NCBI RefSeq assembly: GCF_002865645.1
Contig: NW_020194685.1
Location: 3,492,257 to 3,556,256, forward strand
Direction of reading: 5' to 3'
Length of the DNA stretch: 64,000 nt
DNA from: Hyaloscypha bicolor E
Taxonomy: Eukaryota; Ascomycota; Leotiomycetes; Helotiales; Hyaloscyphaceae
Shown here: positions 48,299 through 61,227 of the stretch, in pieces
Layout: each line of letters opens with the position of its first letter
Position numbering within the stretch: position 1 is the first letter of the stretch
Notes under the pieces: generated by a model
Told to the model about the DNA's origin: nothing
What the model saw: only the letters and a program-made list of their open reading frames with translations
The model's database searches: none
Translations under genes and position numbers: made by a program

Positions 48299-50003
48299 TT
48301 ATTCTATTCTTATCAACTTCTTTTCCGCCATCAAAATTTCCATTCTCAATTTGTCTTTATACCCACCAGTGTCTGGCGTGATTAACCCAATTCGCCGGGC
48401 TATAAGAGAGCAGAGATCCACTAACATCCAATATCCCTCATCAATTTGTTCTGAGTTAAGCGAGGTCTCCCTCCAGAACAATTTGACGGCGTCCCAAGGT
48501 TGGGATTCAATCTTCGATAAAATGTCAGTATCTCCGCCATCAATCACGCCTTGACTCGAGATGGTTAACAAAGAAGGTGTTGGTGAGGTCTGATCTTGTA
48601 TCGTGTTGTTTGGAATGTGTATGGAATAAATTCCCGCCTTTTCTGTCAATCGAAGCCACACCTTGGCGACGTATGCTTCTATCAAGAGATTCTTTCCGTA
48701 CTCGGGAATTATAAACGCTCTTCTTTCCAGAGAACTCTTGAAAACCTCGACAATTCTTAGCCGCTTGTGGTTTTCATCTTCTACATAGAAGGCAGAGCAT
48801 TCGTAGGTGCGAAAATACACCGCGTAGTCTTTATCTTTAGTCTCAATCTGGTCAGCCATGCTTGTCCAGGATCATGTAGGGAAATCTGCACGACGACGGA
48901 TTGGACCTCCTCCAGGAGGGAGCCTTTTACCGACCCAAGCCAGGCCATAGGCAAAAGCACACTCCGAATCAGCCGCCGAAACCTCCTCGTGGATATGCAG
49001 CGGTGAAAGGAACTCCCCAGTACATATATTCCTTCCAAGAGGCGATGATGCCCTTGAAAGCATTCAGTATATCAGAGTCATAAGTCAACGATCGACTGGT
49101 GTTTTCTTTGATGTGCTCATAGAAAAAAGGCTGGAGGTGGTTTGACATGGCAAAATGGATCTGTTCCGAGTAATTCATGAGCCTAGGTTCCAGAGTTTCT
49201 CGAATTTTATCTTGATGAACAATTGGAAACTGTTCCACCGCTTCACCCCTAAGATGTGTCCTGCATGCAAAATACACCTGGTTCTCGGTAAAGAAGAGAC
49301 AGCTTCGAGATAGTAGGGCCTCTTGGTATGTCCAACCTCGCGTCACCCAAGTAGAAGACAAAAGGGGATGGGACACGTGTGGGAACGTAGAAACTAGAAT
49401 GCCGGCATTTGTGTGAAGGCTAAACTGTGCGCGTCTTGGACACGACACTCCTCTGAGTCCAGATTCTGCGCCATCAGCATCTGCAGCGACGATAGTGGTT
49501 AGCGCGTTCCGGTAAATTTGGTCCATGTTTTGAATTTGCAAATGCTTGTTTTCTGATTGCCATATGCAGAATCGATCGACCCAGAGATATCGCTGGCCTA
49601 AGTTTCGAACGGCTGACATGGCATCCTCGATGGTTTGTGGAGCATGTGCTGGTATGGAACAGCCATGCTGCAGTGTTTAGTAGGTTGCAATATCAGTTGC
49701 TTCGTTGCCCCAAACATAGCTGAGAGCCAAATATTCAAGGTCTTGCGCCAAAGGGACAATTTGCCTGGCCCAGCAATCTGTCACACGCGTCGCAAATTCT
49801 ATCTTTCGAGGCAGAGACCTGCAGTGATAATGGAGATCTGATTCCGAATTATGGCACTCCTCTATCCACGAGGCAATTCGAGTGAAATTCGCGTGAATAT
49901 TAGACACAAGTCGCTCACTGTAGCTGAATGGAAAGATCGTTGATTCTGTCAGGGAACAGTCCTGCGCGAGAGGCACGATCAAGCCCCAAGCTGACAGCCT
50001 CGT
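48299..50003 (-). pseudogene. HET-domain (heterokaryon incompatibility) gene, broken
   Basis: HET proteins trigger cell death when incompatible hyphae fuse. The domain motifs are easy to see on the minus strand: YLALSYVWG (about 49720), LWVDRFCIWQ (about 49575), MDQIYRNALTTIVAADADG (about 49510) and WVTRGWTYQEALLSRSCLFF (about 49330). Three lesions break it. A TAA at 49677-49679 lies in frame between ATDIATY and TLQHGCSIPAHAP. A shift of frame lies near 49000, between YWGVPFTAA and DSECAFAYGLAW. A TGA at 48872-48874 replaces the Trp of FPTWSW. CAA-to-TAA and TGG-to-TGA are both C-to-T type changes expected from RIP. No ATG opens the N-terminus. The remaining C-terminal frame to 48299 is open (MADQIETKDKDYAVYFRT onward). 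Not functional as read. Confidence 0.85.
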
Positions 50004-50796
50004 TCAACTGGCTCCTCTGCAACGTTCGAGTTGATCGACCTCGAACGACGGCCACCACAATACTCGGGTTTGCCGTGACGCGTGCCTCTGTACATCGCAA
50101 CCTCAAAGGCAATAGACTGTCCAATGCTCTAAGGTGATACTCGGGTGCCGAGATGGCGGATGAGCTGGAGTCTGATTTATGGTTTACAGGCGCTAGCAGA
50201 GAAGTGACGAAAGAGCAAAGGACGCATCCAGGATCGAAATCATTCCTAGTCTTGGTTATTGCAGCCCCTTGCCGACCAATCTGGGCGCTGGACAGGGCAA
50301 AGACAGCCTCGAAATTGATCGTTTTACATAACGAGCATAATTGACTATAATTAGATAATAACGCGCCAACTTTTAGAGGTCTCCGAGGCGCAGCTACAGT
50401 AAGAATAGGGGGGCACGGGCGGCGTTTGCGCTCGACTACTGTATTATTTGCAACTTCGATTGTGATCAGCCATTATAGTCAGCGGAAGACGAGATCTGGC
50501 GCGAGGAGAGGTCCTGCACCAACCAACCGAGAGCGGCGCCTGGCTCGTGCGCGCGCCCTGCCCAATGCGGCGGATCGCGGTTTCCGCATGCGGGCTTGCC
50601 GTCTGGTCGTTTACTTATTTAATTACGTATATTATAACTTCCTTAATAATAAAGATATTATAATTTTGAGACTATAGAATTAATTCCTAGAGTATATAAT
50701 ATAGATTTAATTAATACGATTTATATTAATTAATATTATAGTGGTTTTTTTTTATTTTTATTGCTTTTGAATCAGACTAACTATATCCCAGATTAC
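50004..50796. other. intergenic with a small AT-rich island
   Basis: 50150-50600 has ordinary to GC-rich composition with no supported gene. About 50605-50755 is AT-rich and may be a short RIP-affected remnant; it ends in a T run at 50744-50751. Confidence 0.4.
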
Positions 50797-51561
50797 CTAG
50801 GTAACTAATACTTGTTTATGAGACTGCACCATCTCAAGTATTGGCACTTGCTTCCCGCCTATAAGTAGTCTTTCCCAATTAGTGTCTTGTCCGTATGGCC
50901 GATCTAACAGAGCTGGTTGAGCCAAGACGTCTGGAATATTGGCACCTTGTATATGCTCGGCTACCTGGGCGAGCGATAATAACGGGCGAGAGTTACCATC
51001 TGCTATGGCCTCTTCCTGTTCTTCTATGTAGGTTTGTCGCTCTATCTGAGACAGCAGAAAATTTGTAGCTGATCATCGTAGCTTGATGGTTTCCGGATCT
51101 ACCATTTAATCCAAGGTGTCTAACTCGTCTTCATCCACGCTCAGTATAGCAGCAGGCGATTGACGTTCCTGAGATCTGAGTACCGCTGCAGCTTCCGTGG
51201 ACCCCGCCTGTCGTACGCTCTGATCCGGTGCAGAGAGCAACGTAGCACTGTTATGGCTCGGTTGGAGGCTCCTTGGGTCGTCATTGTCGTATAGCGTGAA
51301 GTCGTTTAACCATCGAAAGAGTGGATCAAGTTCTGCCGTCGGTGGAAGCCGCACTTCTCGCCTCGCCTCAGCCGGGTAGGCATCGTCTTGACCAATGACT
51401 GGCTGTGTTTGACGGATAGCGGTCTCTACAGACTGCAGGAGAGGCCCACCGGTATATGTGCCAGTACGCTGACTGCTCCAAGCCTCCAAACTCGCTCCAC
51501 CACCACTGTGATTGAACGCGGTAGACGGTGCCAGTGATTGATTGCTCTCTTCTCGGAGCAA
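50797..51561 (-). pseudogene. unknown protein fragment with two internal stops
   Basis: One minus-strand frame runs about 255 codons to a final TAG at 50797-50799, interrupted only by TAA at 51106-51108 and TGA at 51073-51075. Sequence on both sides has protein-like character: an acidic end VDEDELDTLD before the first stop, then VDPETIKLR, then QIERQTYIEEQEEAIADG and WERLLIGGKQVPILEMVQSH. Both stops could come from single C-to-T changes (CAA to TAA, CGA to TGA). There is no ATG, and the frame is closed upstream of 51561, so this is the 3' part of a decayed gene. I do not recognise the family. Confidence 0.5.
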
Positions 51562-52551
51562 CGACTGAGGCGTTCAGATACTGCCCTCCAACATTTACAA
51601 GACTAGCTGTGGCCGTATAGTTCTCAGGAGTCGGAGACTTTACCCATCTGACCTCACTGTCGTCCGACTTCTGACGCAGCGCTAACCCGTATACGGCTCC
51701 AGATACTTGCGAGTCGGAGTCGAGGGGTTAGTGAGCAGCAAGAGGCGTGTTGCTAAGAATACTAAAATAAAAAAAATACTATCTTATAAGTAATTCTAGT
51801 AATATTACTAAATTAAAATAAATATATAATTATTAAAATATTAAAAATATTATAAAGTATTAATATATAATTTCTTTAATTCTCTAGAATTAGAAAAGGA
51901 AATATATAAACAGGAATTAGCTCTCCTATAATTAACTGTTTATTAATTTAATTAATATTTTATAATTATGGCATTAATTATTATTAATTCCTAAAAACAC
52001 TAATTATTGCCGAGCTTACTTAGAGACCAGAATCGGCTCCCAAGGAGCCAGAATGGGGTAAGGACTTTGTTGGTAAGTTACGTGCCGAGTCACATGACCT
52101 TACAGGTCTTCGACGGAGTCAAATCCCTCATTATGGTTTGCGCTTCTTAAAATGCCTGGATTCCTGTGCTAACGCTCCGAGGAAAAAGAGCGGGCACAAG
52201 TCAAGCCAAGTTAGCCCTCCAGACTTATCTTGCTCTGCTTATTGGGAACATTGTGTCAAAGTAAGTAGCGTGTGGGAAGGAGAGGAGAGAGGAGAGCTTG
52301 GTGTGGGACTCGAGCTTCTACATCTCACATCCGAACTTGCGACCTTCGGAGAGCTCCTGGCAAGAAAAGATTTGAAACCAAGACCAAAAGCAAGGACATT
52401 CCCATTGCATAGCTATCTCGTACTTAGGACGACAAGGAACGACGCTAAGAAATTCCATAACCCTCTCTGGCACACCCCACCCAGATCAGCGCATGCGCTC
52501 AAGCCCCTGCAGGTAAAGTCTGCAACATGAGTTGTCCACAGCTGTGCGGGA
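51562..52551. other. no intact gene; AT-rich block at 51765-52010
   Basis: 51562-51760 probably belongs to the decayed gene at the left, but stops prevent assignment. 51765-52010 is AT-rich and looks RIP-affected. 52010-52551 is ordinary sequence in which a 130-codon plus-strand frame shows no gene-like motif. Confidence 0.45.
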
Positions 52552-53313
52552 TTATGGGGAGCCGGTGAGCCATTTGCCAGTGTTGAATGTATAGGAAGAG
52601 GTCTTCGAGAACAGGCCCGACTTCGGATCCGGCTTTGAGTAGTCGCCAACCTCCTTCGTGGTGTCAGCCGTGCTGATCATGGTCGACGTCTTCATGCCCT
52701 CCTCATACCACCACTGCAGCTGCTCCTGTGGCTGATACGACGCGGACATGTTAGGCCCAAGTTCGGTGGGATCGACGAAGATGGGGTCGAACGCGCCGGG
52801 CGAGTTCTGAACCCCGACAATGATGTGAATGCCGTTGGTGACGGTGCCAGATTTGAACTTGTTGTTTCCGATGGCAAGGAAGTCGATCACAGGTTGGGAG
52901 GTAGATTGGGTCCATTGGCCTGTCTCGTCGAGGTCGATGACTTGGCCGAGGTCGCACTGCCTCCACAAGCCTCCTAGAGTGACTTGGAGGCCGTCGGAAG
53001 GGATATCCTAGTGGTATTATTTAGATGTGGTTGCGAATAAGTAGCTTTGGGTTCATTACCATTGTCCAGTTAAGGCCATAGATGGGCTTCCATTTGACGT
53101 TGATTCTTGGGGCGAGAACCTTGGACTGCCAGACGATGTTGAAGATGACTGTGTAGGCCATTAGTTCATGTTTTCAACTTGAATCTCTAGCGGCTCACTC
53201 TTATCGCCCTTTGCAACACTCTTTGCCACTTGAAGATTATAGTGGTTCTGGGCCAGAGCAGTCAGGTCTGGTCCTTGGTTGACGACTGTAAGCGAACGGG
53301 TTTCAGTACCCAT
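52552..53313 (-). CDS. hypothetical protein, 219 residues
   Basis: Exons 53313-53199, 53148-53060 and 53007-52552 sum to 660 nt. Introns are 50 and 52 bp, with GTGAGC and GTAATG donors. The ATG at 53311-53313 opens MGTETRSLTVVNQGPDLTAL. The product is soluble-looking, without a signal peptide or membrane segment, rich in Trp, Asn and Gln, and predicted mostly beta by its alternating pattern (KIIFNIVWQSKVLAPRI, VKWKPIYGLNWTMD, GIHIIVGVQNSPGAFDP). Family unknown to me. Clean splicing and an unbroken frame between two decayed genes suggest that it is maintained by selection. Confidence 0.72.
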
Positions 53314-54845
53314 TTTGGAATGTGTCTTGTGTCCTTTGTTGAAATCGCTAGAGAATGATGATTTTGGATTGGGATATGGAAATGGGGTGGTGGTTTGGAT
53401 TGAGGATGATGTTGAAGGTGCTGTGAAAACCGGGAGACATTGCCTCCTTAAATATTCGTGAGACTACCTCTATCCTTCATTATAGAACTCAGAGCGGGAT
53501 CAATTCGACACGGATCCCCAATTCTGCGTCGAATGCCGTAGAGAGATTAGAAAGGGCTGGCTGCGTTTCACAACGGGAAGAGCAAACTCTGAATATCCAA
53601 CGCAAGCCTCGAGAATTTGTCCCACATCATAATTTTGCAATTGGCAAGTTCCAGGGTTACTGAAGCTCAAAATTGAAGAATGAGCGAGTTATGGGTTAGC
53701 AGCACCTTCTTCTGGACTTCGAAGGCTGGCTGAAATGTGTTGAATCGAAGTCTAGATCGAAGTGTTATCCTCGGCGCTACCGAGGTGTGCAGGTCGTGGG
53801 CCCCTGATGGTCGTGTCTCCAGTTGACGTGACAGACACAAATGATAAATGACAGTCGACAGCCATTGGACAAAGGACGGGCATGCAGAAATCCACAACAT
53901 TCAGAATGTGTTGTGGGCTGAAGTCAGCCAGCCAAGAAGGACACAGATGGTCCTTCTTTATCGTGGGCGGGGAAAGGCGACACCTAGAAAGCTGAAACCC
54001 GTCTTCAATCAATTATAAGAGAGTTTCATGCAAGGGCATGTCATCGCTCAGAGATTGGAATATGTCTTAGTCCTGTTATACAGTAGTCCCATACCCGTGG
54101 ATGCCATCGGCTGGGACACCCCTACTCTATCTTCTATCGTCATTTGGAGGAAAAAGTCAGATATTATGTTGCAGGAAGATGATCAGTTGGCTAAGTTGTA
54201 CCCCTAATGCCGGTCAGGTGTCATATCTCGCCTTGTGAAGTCGTACTCCTGCCTTATACACCCAGCCGCATGCTTGTGGAGTTAGCTAGACGGGACTGTC
54301 CGGCCACTAAAACTCGAAGAAGCCAAGTGCCGATGCCGAGACACGTCCTCGGGCTGGGGTGCTGGTCAGTGGCGTCGAGAATCATCGAGGAGCTGGAGTT
54401 GATTAGACGGGACTTTCCGGCCACTAAAACTCGAATAAGCCAAGTGCCGATTCGGTTTGCGTCCTCAGGCTGAGTTCTGGTCAGCGGCTGGCGCCAAGAA
54501 TCATCGTAAGAGCTGAGATTAACACTACTTTGTCTTCTGCTGTATACTTTTCTCTGTGTCCAAGCAGAGAGCGGAATTCATTGAGCATCAATAGCGACAA
54601 GGTGCAACTTGTGGATTACATGAAGCAGTTTAGCCCTTGAGCTGGGAACTTTGTTTTTTCAGTGGCTTGCTACATCCCAGCGGAGATTTCGCTTCCTAGA
54701 AATTCGCAATCCCATGAGGCTTGCGTCGCTGGCCTGCTGATCTCTGCACCTCTCAGCCAGCATCATGTGCTATCCCTGTGCTATCCCTTCGTCCGGTGAG
54801 ACATTGCCACATTAGCGGCCGCACATGAATATCCCTAATACTATT
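53314..54845. other. intergenic before the subtelomeric repeats
   Basis: Ordinary composition without a supported gene. It contains an imperfect tandem duplication (54281-54520, listed separately). From about 54830 it passes into repeat-rich AT sequence. Confidence 0.45.
54281..54520. repeat. imperfect tandem duplication, about 120-bp unit
   Basis: Two adjacent copies (about 54281-54400 and 54401-54520) share CGGGACT(G/T)TCCGGCCAC, AAGCCAAGTGCCGAT, CTGGTCAG and AGAATCATCG with scattered substitutions and small indels. GC content is normal, so the copies escaped heavy RIP. Confidence 0.75.
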
Positions 54846-57840
54846 CAGTGCTCCATTACATAGTAATGGAGTTTTTTTATATGGGCTGACATAAGTAAAG
54901 TAGTCTGTGCCACTGTTATCTCTATTACTATATAATAGAGAACTTTTAAATTTTTGCAGGGGTTAAAAAGTACCTGATTTCGGTACTATAAACACGTCAG
55001 AATATAGCAAACTACTGCCACTACTACTACTACTAGTATATATATCATATATAGTATTAAATATTATATTTAGTAAGTACTATATTTTAGCTATAAATAT
55101 AATTATATAGTACTAGCCGAGTTTGTATTAAGAAACATATACTTGAAATATAAGAGTAAAATTATATAAGTATATAAATAATTAATATATAATAGTATTA
55201 CTAGTACTAATTTAATTATTATTAGTACTTATTTATATTACTAGTAATAATAAAAGAAATATAAAGAAGTCTTTAAATTTTACTTTTACTATTTCTAAAA
55301 TAAGACTTACTAGTAATAATAACTAGGGTATTTTCTAATATTACTAATATTTTCTAAAACCCGAAAACCCAACTTATAAATACTTTCTAAATTACTCAAA
55401 TTACCTAAACTATTATCTAAACTATTTCCCAGAAAAAAAACCAATTCAAAAAAAAAAACCTCTAAAAAAAACCTACTAATACTAGTACTAGTATTACTTG
55501 CTTATAAATACTAATATATAAGCAAGTATAAGTCCTAGTTAATTACTAAGTAAAGTTATATTATATTTATATTTTAATATAGGCTATAGAAATTAATATC
55601 TTAGAAATTAGTAATAATAGTATTAAATATAATAATACTATTTCTAATAAGATTATAATTAGTAATATAATAAAAAATATAGCTATAGTAATTAAAACTA
55701 GTAATATTATATTATATATTAATAATAAAATTAGAAATAAATATATAATATATTTCATTATTATATTAAGTATTATTACTATTATTATAAAAACTATAAG
55801 AGCTATTATTACTATAAGTATTATAAGAACTACTAGATAAAGTATTATTATATAAATAAGGTTTTTAAAATAATATTAGTAATAAATTTTTTTTCTTTTT
55901 ATTATTATTATTATAATTCTTATTATTAAAGTTAAAACTTATAAATTTATTACTATTATTATTATTAGAATTAGAGCTTAATTTAATTAATTTTTTATAA
56001 ATACTATTAGTAAGAAAAAATCCAGATCTAGTAATAATAGAAATAATAAAATAATAAAGAAAAAAACTAGTAAAACTAGTAAAATAATTATTATAATTTA
56101 GTAATTTATATTAATAATACTAGTAATAAAAGAAATAAAAACTACTAGTTATATAAGAGTAATTTCCTAATAAAAAACATATATATATATCTTATTTAGG
56201 TTTATTTTATTTTAGTATTTCTCCGAATTCTATTAAGAAATATTTTAATAAGAAATATATTTTTATTTTCTTATATATTATTTAGTTATATATTTTATTC
56301 TTATTATTTTCTTATATATTATTATTATTTACTATAGCTAGTAAGCTTATTTATAATTTCTTATATTAAGTTCTAGTTTATAAATAATATTAAATATATA
56401 TTATTTCTAGTATTATTAATATTAAATAATACTTATAAGCCTAATATTATTTAGTACTTTATTACTATATAATAGAGTTTTTTTATATAGGCTAATATAA
56501 GCAAAGTAGTCTATACTATTACTATCTCTATTACTATATAATAGAGAACTTTTAAATTTTTGCAGGGGTTAAAAAGTACCTGATTTTGGTACTATAAATA
56601 TATTAGAATATAGTAAACTACTACTATTACTACTATTACTAGTATATATATTATATATTATATTAAATGTTATATTTGGTAGGTACTATACTCTAGCTAT
56701 AGGTATAATCATATAGTACTAGCCGAGTCTGTATTAAGAGATATATACCTGAAATATAAGGGTAAAATTATATAAGTATATAAATAATTAATATATAATA
56801 GTACTACTAGTACTAATTCAATTACTACTAGTACTTGTTTATATTACTAGTAGTAATAGAAGAAGTATAGAAAAGTCTTCAAATTTCACTTTTACTACTT
56901 CTAAAGTAAGGCTTACTAGTAGTAATAATTAGGGTATTTCCTAATATTACTAATACCTCCCAAAACCCGAAAACCCAACTTATAAGTACTTTTTAAACTA
57001 CCCAAATTGCCCAAACCACTGCCTAAACCACTTCCCAGAAAAAAGGCCAATTCGAAAAAAAAACCTCTAAAGAAAACCCACTAATACTAGTACTAGTATT
57101 ACTCGCTTATAGGCACTAATATATAGGCAAGTACAAGTCCCGGTTAACTGCCAAGCGAAGTTATACTATATCTATATTCCAGTATAGGCTATAGAAATCA
57201 ATATCTTGGAAGTTAGTAGTAGTAGTATTAGATATAGTAATACTATTTCTAATAAGGTTACGATTAGTAATATAATAAAAGATATGGCTATAGTAATTAA
57301 AACCGGTAGTAATAGTATTAGGAAAGTTACTAGTAATATTATACTATATACTAATAATAATTCTATTATTAGTAATAGGGTTAGGAATAGGTATATAGTA
57401 TATTCTATTACTATATTAAGTACTACCGCTACTACCATAATAATTACGAAAGCTACTACTATAAGTACTATAAGAGCTATTACTATTATAAGTATTATAA
57501 GAGCTACTAGACAAGGCACTACTATATAGACGAGGCTCTCGAGATAGTATTAGTAGTAGATTATTCTTTTTCTTATTATTATTATTACTATAACTCTTAT
57601 TATTAGAGTTAAAACTTATAGGTTCATTACTATTATTATTACTAGAACTAGAGCTCAATTCGATTAGTTCTTTATAAGTACTACTAGCAGGGGAAAATCC
57701 AGATCCGGTAGTAGTAGAGATAATAGAATAACGGGGAGGGGGGCCGGAGGAACTAGTAGAATAGTTACTGTATTAGTAGTATTAGTAGCGGAAGGGATAA
57801 GGACTACTAGTAATAGGTTTACTATTAGTAATACGGAATA
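54846..57840. repeat. 1.6-kb direct duplication with unequal RIP
   Basis: A block starting CAGTGCTCCATTAC at 54846 recurs about 1606 bp later, at about 56452, and similarity continues to about 56240 in copy 1 and 57840 in copy 2. Shared landmarks are TTTTTGCAGGGGTTAAAAAG (54953 and 56559), GTACTAGCCGAG (55110 and 56715) and CCAGATC (56019 and 57697). Copy 1 is more AT-mutated than copy 2 over most of its length, yet is the GC-richer copy over its first 200 bp. Short hairpins CTCCATTACATAGTAATGGAG (54849) and CTCTATTACTATATAATAGA (near 54919 and 56525) occur. A Ser/Asn-rich minus-strand frame (about 57420-57660) is probably low-complexity only. Confidence 0.75.
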
Positions 57841-60800
57841 TAGAGCAAGTATAGTATCTATAGCTAGCGAGATAAGTAGTCTAGCCGGCAGAGGCAGAGG
57901 CAGGGCAAGAAGATCCAGTAATAGTAGATAGGCCAGATCTAGTAATAGTAAATAGGCCAGATCTGGAAGTAGTAGATATATTAGATCCGGGAGTAATAGA
58001 GAGACCAGATCCGGGAGTAATAGAGGGAGTAGCAGGGGCTAGCTAGAAGACTTGCAAATTACTAGGAGTATACTCCGGGAAGAAAATATTATAATACTAG
58101 TTTTGCCAAGTATAAGTAATAGAGTAAATATTAGTAATACTATTAAGGAAGTAGTTATAAGCTATATTAACTTGACCTATACTAGAAAAGGCAATAGTAG
58201 TAGCAGGGAAGCGGATAAGTATAGCTTTATATTAATACTTAGTAGTATGTTTCTTTATCTTTTTAATATTATTAGTAGTAATTATATTACTACTAGTAGG
58301 ATTAAGGCCAAGGGTAATAAGGCAGTTAAAATCTAGTAGTAGTAAAATAGGCTTAGGGGCAAAATCTATTAGTATAGGTAGTTAAATAAAGCCACTGAGA
58401 TTATTAGGATTTAATATAATAAAGAAGTAGTAGTAGCTACTTAATTTAATATACTAGTAAGTAGTAGTATTAGTAGTAAATACTTAATTAAAAGTAAGTA
58501 ATAATAGAAAGGAAATATAATAAGTAATCCGAATAAAATATACTAATATAAATACAAGTAGTAATAGGAAGGAAATATAAAATATAATAAATAATCTAAT
58601 TAAAATATAATAATATAAATATAAGTAGTAGTAAGATAAAGATATAATAACTTAAAGGCAAGTAGTAAAGTAGTAATAGGAAGGAAATATAATAATCTAA
58701 AGAAAAGGTAATAATATAAAAGTAAGAAGTAATATAAAGGAGATATAATAATCCAAAGGCAATATAATAATTTAAATACAAGTAGTAGTAGGAAGGAAAT
58801 AAGAAATAGAGGAAGTAACTTATATATATATAAGAAATACAAAAGTAGTAGTAATAATAGAGGCAAAAGAAATTATAATTATAAAGATTAAAGAAGTAGT
58901 AATAGTAAGAATAAAAGGAAGAGTCGAGATTATCTTATAGAAAGAAATATTAGTAATAGAAGTAGAATATATAAAAAAGTAGTAAAGGCTTTAGTAAATA
59001 TATAAGAAATCTAGGAAGTAAATTAAATTCAAGAAGTGAATTAGATAAGGAAAGGTAAAGTAATAATAGTAAAAATAATAAATATATTATTATTAGGTAC
59101 TAACTAATTATAATAGTAGTAAGAATAGTAAATATATTATTAGATACTAACTAATTATAGTAATAGTAAGAGTAGCAAATATATTATTAGATACTAACTA
59201 ATTATAGTAATAGTAGTACTAGTATTATAAAATTAAATTAGTTTAAAATATACTAGAATTCAATTTATTTAAGTAAAATCAAAATACCAAACTAACTAAT
59301 ATAACTGCCACTTCTATTACCTAAAGTACTAAAGCCATAACTTATATTAAATAATAAGTACTATATATTTATTTATTATAGTACTAGCTATTAGTAAGTA
59401 TTTAGTCCAGGAGTAATAAGCCGCTATTTATATAATAAGTATTAGGTAAAAAGGAAGCTTTAAAAGCAAGTTAAGAAATATATTAAGTAGTAGTAATAGC
59501 CATATAACTATTAAAGTATATTACTACTACTAGCTAGATCTGTTTTATAACTAGTTCTCCTAGTTATTAATAAATACTAGTATTAAGACTATAACTTTTT
59601 AATTTAAAATTAAAAGGCTATATATAAATATATAAATAAGAAATATAATAAGAAATATATAAAGAATATAGAGATCTTTAATCTTATATAACTTCAAATA
59701 TAGATAGGAAAGAAAAGAATATAATATTAGATTATAAATAAGAATAAAGAAATTAGATATATATTTCCTAATCTTATAATATATAATAAGTAATAGAGAT
59801 AAAAGTAGTAGTAGTAGTAGTAGTAATAGTAATAATATAGGTAAAGACGAGGAAATTAAGAAAGAAGTTATAGAATAGAGTAAGGAAATCGAAAAATAAT
59901 AACTAGTTTTAAACCAAAAGCTAGTAGTAATAGAACTCGACCTATAGTTATAATATATAAATTAGAATACTAGTCTTTTATAATTCAAATATAGTCTTAT
60001 TACTACTACCGAATTTATAAAACTACCTGACTTAAAAGAGTAATAGTTAGTTCAGGTATTAGAATTATAAAACCGGATTCTCGACTATTATTTTAGTATA
60101 CTTCAGGCTATTAATTATAAGAATATTCTTAAATAGTAAGTATTACTAAAAAATGAAGCTATAAGCCAGAACTTATTTAAGAGGCCAAATAATCAGATAC
60201 TAGTTAGATATAGCTAGTAGTAATAGTTATTCTTATACTATATAATACGAATATTACTTAAGGATAGTTAGGAGAATAAGACTAAGATAGGAATAAGATA
60301 TACTAAGAAGTAATAGTAATATATAGATAATCTATATAGTTTACTCGAAAAAAAAAAAAAGTAAGGAGTAATAGTAATAGTAATAGTAATAGTAGTAGTA
60401 ATAAATAATACTAATCCAGAACTCAATATAGCTATTATAGGCTTAATTATAAGTATTATAATATAAGATATAAATTGGATTCTATTATATGAATTACTAT
60501 TAATATATTTCTTGGCTATATATAGTATTAATCTATTAATAAAGGTATTCCGGCTAGTATTTAATTATATATTAATTTTTATATAAGTTCTTTAGATAAT
60601 ACAACTATTATTACTTAAAGTTATATTATTATTATAAGTATAGCCAGAGCTTAGATTATATAGCCATATAAAGGTCGAGTTAGTACAAGTATAAATAGCA
60701 GAGATCTATTAATAGTATTTATATAAAGAGTTATTCTCGCCGGTATTAAGTATTCTAACTTAACTTGCTTATAGAAAGGCTATTAATAAGCTTTATTACT

Positions 60801-61227
60801 TTCCGTTAAATATCTTTTAGTCTAATAACCGCCAGATTATATATTATTAGGGTATAGGAATAGTAATAGTAAAGATTCGAACTATATAGTAAAAGGTAAT
60901 CCGGAAATTAGAAGAGATCTTATTTAAGCTACTTTTTTACTAGTATATACTAGATATATTACTACTACTAGTAATTAATTATATAGGTTTAGTATAAAAC
61001 TCTTAATAAAATAATCTTAGCTTTATTAACTATTTCGAGAACCAGGAAATCTATAAGAGAAACTAGTAGTTCTTATACTAGCAAATACTTATAGACGCCC
61101 TCAAGTAAAGACTTATAGGCAACTATAGTAGTAATAGTAGTTAAATGCCTGAAAAGCAGGTATATAAGCGAGGCGGTTTTAAAAAACACATATTAGTAAG
61201 AAGCTCTCTTACTAAAATCATATAGTT
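57841..61227. other. subtelomeric AGT/AAT-rich low-complexity DNA
   Basis: Dominated by AGT, AAT and TAG trinucleotide runs, for example a microsatellite at 59806-59838 and another near 60365-60410, and a poly-A run at 60347-60360. A 20-25-bp motif AGTAGTAATAGGAAGGAAATATAA-like recurs at about 58500-58800. Between about 60440 and 61190 one plus-strand frame has long stretches of ordinary-looking amino acids broken by stops, suggesting a decayed gene, but no family is recognisable. Confidence 0.5.

Noticed and set aside
52138..52530. 130-codon plus-strand frame as a gene
   Set aside because: No recognisable motif, poor start context, and the region lies next to decayed sequence; likely chance.
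55567..55758. Hydrophobic Ile/Leu-rich open frames at 55567-55758, 57172-57519 and 58596-58866 as membrane proteins
   Set aside because: They arise from AAT/AGT-type low-complexity DNA read on the minus strand and lack any family motif.
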